A stretch of 7,228 nt of DNA. Source: Hungatella sp. UBA3048. Its GTDB lineage: Bacteria > Bacillota > Clostridia > Lachnospirales > Lachnospiraceae. The first letter of the stretch is position 1. Each line of letters starts with the position of its first letter. Below, piece after piece: positions 4,684-7,228 of this stretch. The stretch spans positions 1 to 7,228 of the forward strand of contig DFCS01000026.1 in assembly GCA_002367105.1 (NCBI GenBank), in the 5' to 3' direction. The notes beneath the pieces were generated by a model, which ran no database searches, was not told the DNA's origin, and saw only the letters and a list, made by a program, of their open reading frames with translations. Made by a program: the position numbers and the translations under genes.

Positions 4684-7228
4684 ATGCAGGAAAGGGTACG
4701 TTTAACCGAAGCGATCAGGAAGATGAGATTACGAAGACCACGAAAAAGCATGTCAATCCAAAATGTGACAATCGTCACATTTATCTGTCTGTTCCTTTTG
4801 TCCCTGGTGACCATTGAAAATCTTGTTTTGAACAATTGGCAATCTTCCATAACCAGAGAGACTGCCGGGATTTCTGAAGAGATGAATCAGGATGTGATTA
4901 AAAAGATGAATTCATTTATCAGGGTTCCAGTTACGGCAAATGAGCTAGGGAAAAAGTTGATTGAAAATAAAACCATTGATTTTTTTAATGAAAAGAGTCG
5001 CAACTCTTTTTTTATTGGCATTTTAGAATCTTATGAAAAAGAGATTTACAGTTTTACATATGCAACGGTTGATGGAGAATACTATGGGGCCCTCAGAAAT
5101 AAAAAGGGGGAACTGGATCTTATAAAGAATAATGATGAAACAGGCGGAGAAATCTGGCGCTGCAATGTAAATGAGGATATGACAGCAGGGGCGTTGATAC
5201 AAAACGCAGGCACCTTTGATCCCAGGCTGCAGGAATGGTATCAGGCGGCTGAAAAAGAGAAGGGGCCTGTTTTTTCACCTGCATACAGAGATTTCATCAT
5301 CAATGACCTGGCAGTGACTGTTTCATGTCCTGTCTATGATGAGGAAGGAACGCTTAAGGGTATATTAGGGGCCCATATGCTTCTTTCTGATATTGGGGAT
5401 TATCTGAAAAATGAGGGCGCCGGTTTCAAGGGGCATGTGTCTGTTATAGAGAAAGATACCCTGTATTTAATTGCGAATTCCATGGGGGAGGATAATTATG
5501 CCGCAGCTGGTGACGGATCACTGAAAAGAAATACGATCGAGGACCTTTCCCTTCCGGCCTGGAAGAACAGTTACGAGAAGTATCTTAAATCCCAGAATTC
5601 AGATTTCTCATGGAAGGCGGGAGAAACGGACTGGTATGCGAACGTACAGGAATACCGGAAAGAAGGTATTGACTGGATCATTATTTCTCTGATTCCGGGA
5701 AGTTTTCTGGCTGCAGAACTGAACCGGAATATCGGGGTTTCGGCGGAACTGGCTGTTATTGCCGGCGCTCTTTCCATAAGTGTTTTTTTCTTGATCATCC
5801 GAAGGCTATATAAGCCTATCAATGGTTTACTGGCCATTGCGGAGAACATTTCTGCAGGGAATTTAGAGCAAAGAGCGGAGATCGTAAGGAATGATGAAAT
5901 AGGAAGAATATCCAATGTATTTAACCGCCTGGCAGATAATCTGCTTGATATGGTCAAGCATCTGGAATGTATTGTTGAAATGAGGACCAAGGAGTTAAAT
6001 AAGGCAAATGAGATATTAAGGGAGAGTCAGTCCCAGCTTCAGCTCATACTGGATACCGCAGCGGAAGCTATATTAGGTACAGATTTAAATGGAAGATTCA
6101 CATTCTGCAACAAAAGCTGTCTACGCCTTCTGGGATATTCAAAGCCTGAGGAATTACTGGGAAGTGATATGCGGTTTTTTACTGATTTTCTTAGTCCTGA
6201 AAAGAATGAAGGGGAAAGAACCGGTGTGCTTAGGCGTTCCGACGGTACCTGCTTTGATGCGGAGTACCGCGCTCTGCCCCAATTAAGGGAAGGAAAGCAT
6301 GTTGGGTATGTCATAACCTTTGCCGATATTACCGAGCGAAAGAAGGGGGAGGAAAAGATCCGCTTTTTAAGCTATCATGATCCTCTGACCGGGTTGGTAA
6401 ACCGGAGGCGTTTTGAGCAGGAAATGAAGAAAGCAGACACGCAGCAGAACCAGCCGGTTTCCCTGATTTTTCTGGATTTAAACGGCTTAAAGCTCATCAA
6501 TGATACCTTTGGGCATAAGGCCGGAGATGAATTCATTGTTAAGGTTGCCCAGGTTTTGAAAAAGAACTGCAGGGAAGGAGATGTTGCCGCACGGATCGGC
6601 GGTGATGAATTTACGATGCTGCTTCCCCGCACGTCAGGGGAAGAGGCGGAGTCCATTGCTTCGAGGGTAAAAAAACAGGTTTCAGTGGAAAAGGTAAACA
6701 TGGTGTCATGCAGCGTTGCAGTGGGAATTGGAACAAAGGCCAAGCACTGGCAGAAGATTGAACGGATCCTGGAGACAGCAGAGAACGAGATGTATAAGGA
6801 GAAGAGCATTTCTTCCATAAACTTTGGAATTCACGCAATTAACGGCATTATTACTTCTCTTCATATGAAAAGCCCATGGGAGAAAAAACATTCAGAAGAA
6901 GTCAGCAAGCTGTGCGAAAGGATCGGAATGGCTATGGGGCTTCCTGAGACAGAAATTAAAAAACTGCGGGACGGAGCATACCTCCACGATATCGGTAAGA
7001 TCACCTTAAGTGAGTCGATTCTTGAAAAGACTCATGAACAACTGACGGAAGCAGAGCATGAGATGATGAGACAGCATCCGGCCATCGGATACCGCATCCT
7101 GAATCTGTCCCAGGAAACACTGGACCTTGCCAACGGCGTGTACGGTCATCACGAATGCTGGGATGGTTCCGGGTATCCCAAGGGCTTAAAGGGCGAGGAG
7201 ATCCCGCTTTTTTCCCGTATTTTATCTG
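4684..7228 (+). CDS. Membrane c-di-GMP enzyme: Cache-HAMP-PAS-GGDEF-HD-GYP (3' end outside window)
   Basis: The 848 visible residues run off the right edge. A basic N-terminus (1-22) is followed by a membrane helix (about 28-47), an extracytoplasmic Cache-like sensor (about 48-345, with 'FDPRLQEWYQAA' at 178-189 and 'GILGAHMLLSD' at 226-236) and a second helix (about 350-372). Next come HAMP (373-425, Pro378, 'DEIG' 404-407), a coiled linker, and PAS (about 449-555, ending 'FADITERKK'). The GGDEF domain (560-710) has Asp598, the intact GGDEF at 639-643, and the RxxD inhibitory site REGD at 630-633 exactly five residues before it, so product-inhibited diguanylate cyclase activity is expected. 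The HD-GYP domain (from about 730) has His736, His768-Asp769, Lys772, His798, His822-His823 and GYP 830-832, predicting c-di-GMP hydrolysis. ATG 4684 is the first start after an in-frame stop (4678) and is 7 bases after AAAGGA. Confidence 0.92.
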   Translation, partial: MQERVRLTEAIRKMRLRRPRKSMSIQNVTIVTFICLFLLSLVTIENLVLNNWQSSITRETAGISEEMNQDVIKKMNSFIRVPVTANELGKKLIENKTIDFFNEKSRNSFFIGILESYEKEIYSFTYATVDGEYYGALRNKKGELDLIKNNDETGGEIWRCNVNEDMTAGALIQNAGTFDPRLQEWYQAAEKEKGPVFSPAYRDFIINDLAVTVSCPVYDEEGTLKGILGAHMLLSDIGDYLKNEGAGFKGHVSVIEKDTLYLIANSMGEDNYAAAGDGSLKRNTIEDLSLPAWKNSYEKYLKSQNSDFSWKAGETDWYANVQEYRKEGIDWIIISLIPGSFLAAELNRNIGVSAELAVIAGALSISVFFLIIRRLYKPINGLLAIAENISAGNLEQRAEIVRNDEIGRISNVFNRLADNLLDMVKHLECIVEMRTKELNKANEILRESQSQLQLILDTAAEAILGTDLNGRFTFCNKSCLRLLGYSKPEELLGSDMRFFTDFLSPEKNEGERTGVLRRSDGTCFDAEYRALPQLREGKHVGYVITFADITERKKGEEKIRFLSYHDPLTGLVNRRRFEQEMKKADTQQNQPVSLIFLDLNGLKLINDTFGHKAGDEFIVKVAQVLKKNCREGDVAARIGGDEFTMLLPRTSGEEAESIASRVKKQVSVEKVNMVSCSVAVGIGTKAKHWQKIERILETAENEMYKEKSISSINFGIHAINGIITSLHMKSPWEKKHSEEVSKLCERIGMAMGLPETEIKKLRDGAYLHDIGKITLSESILEKTHEQLTEAEHEMMRQHPAIGYRILNLSQETLDLANGVYGHHECWDGSGYPKGLKGEEIPLFSRILS

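Noticed and set aside
4530..4850. Open frames on both strands overlapping the start of the c-di-GMP enzyme gene
   Set aside because: They overlap the promoter, leader and first membrane helix of a strongly supported gene and have no family resemblance.
5571..6891. Several antisense frames and one shifted frame inside the c-di-GMP enzyme gene
   Set aside because: The continuous sense frame encodes HAMP, PAS, GGDEF and HD-GYP without interruption; the others are shadows.
1..7228. CRISPR array, tRNA or rRNA genes
   Set aside because: No regularly spaced repeats, cloverleaf-like segments or ribosomal RNA sequence were seen on reading both strands.

Overview
This window looks like chromosomal DNA of a low-to-medium GC Firmicute, most likely a Clostridia/Lachnospiraceae-type bacterium. 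The evidence is strong AGGAGG-type ribosome sites, TTGACA/TATAAT-like promoters, AT-rich spacers, and proteins of types common in that group (DUF2935, a small Cys zinc-ribbon protein, a Cache-HAMP-PAS-GGDEF-HD-GYP protein). This placement rests on recognising families by eye; no search was run.

Left part (1-1580, AT-rich): a 32-codon open frame that looks like a gene fragment; a stand-alone GyrI/AraC-type effector-binding protein (274-759) behind a good promoter; a convergent small zinc-ribbon protein (863-1117, minus strand), with a hairpin between the two genes; then about 420 bases with no convincing gene.

Middle (1586-3551): an HD-domain nucleotide hydrolase of the YfbR/HDDC2 type; a decayed IS200/IS605-type element; a RidA-family protein; and a VOC (glyoxalase-fold) protein. 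The decayed element keeps only the zinc-finger and last RuvC motif of TnpB, with a one-base frame break. It is followed by what appears to be a complete omega-RNA (reRNA) scaffold and right end. The flanking bases that would serve as the guide form the -35 region of a well-formed extended -10 promoter for the RidA gene. This is the most unusual arrangement in the window.

Right part (3552-7228, less AT-rich in its coding regions): a duplicated-domain DUF2935 protein on the minus strand, divergent from a large membrane-bound cyclic-di-GMP enzyme that runs off the right edge. The large protein has an extracytoplasmic Cache-like sensor, HAMP, PAS, a GGDEF domain with intact active and inhibitory sites, and an HD-GYP domain with its core metal and GYP residues. 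It therefore appears able both to make and to break down c-di-GMP.

Apart from the possible RidA-VOC pair, the genes look like separately transcribed housekeeping or accessory genes rather than one pathway. No CRISPR array, rRNA or tRNA was seen.
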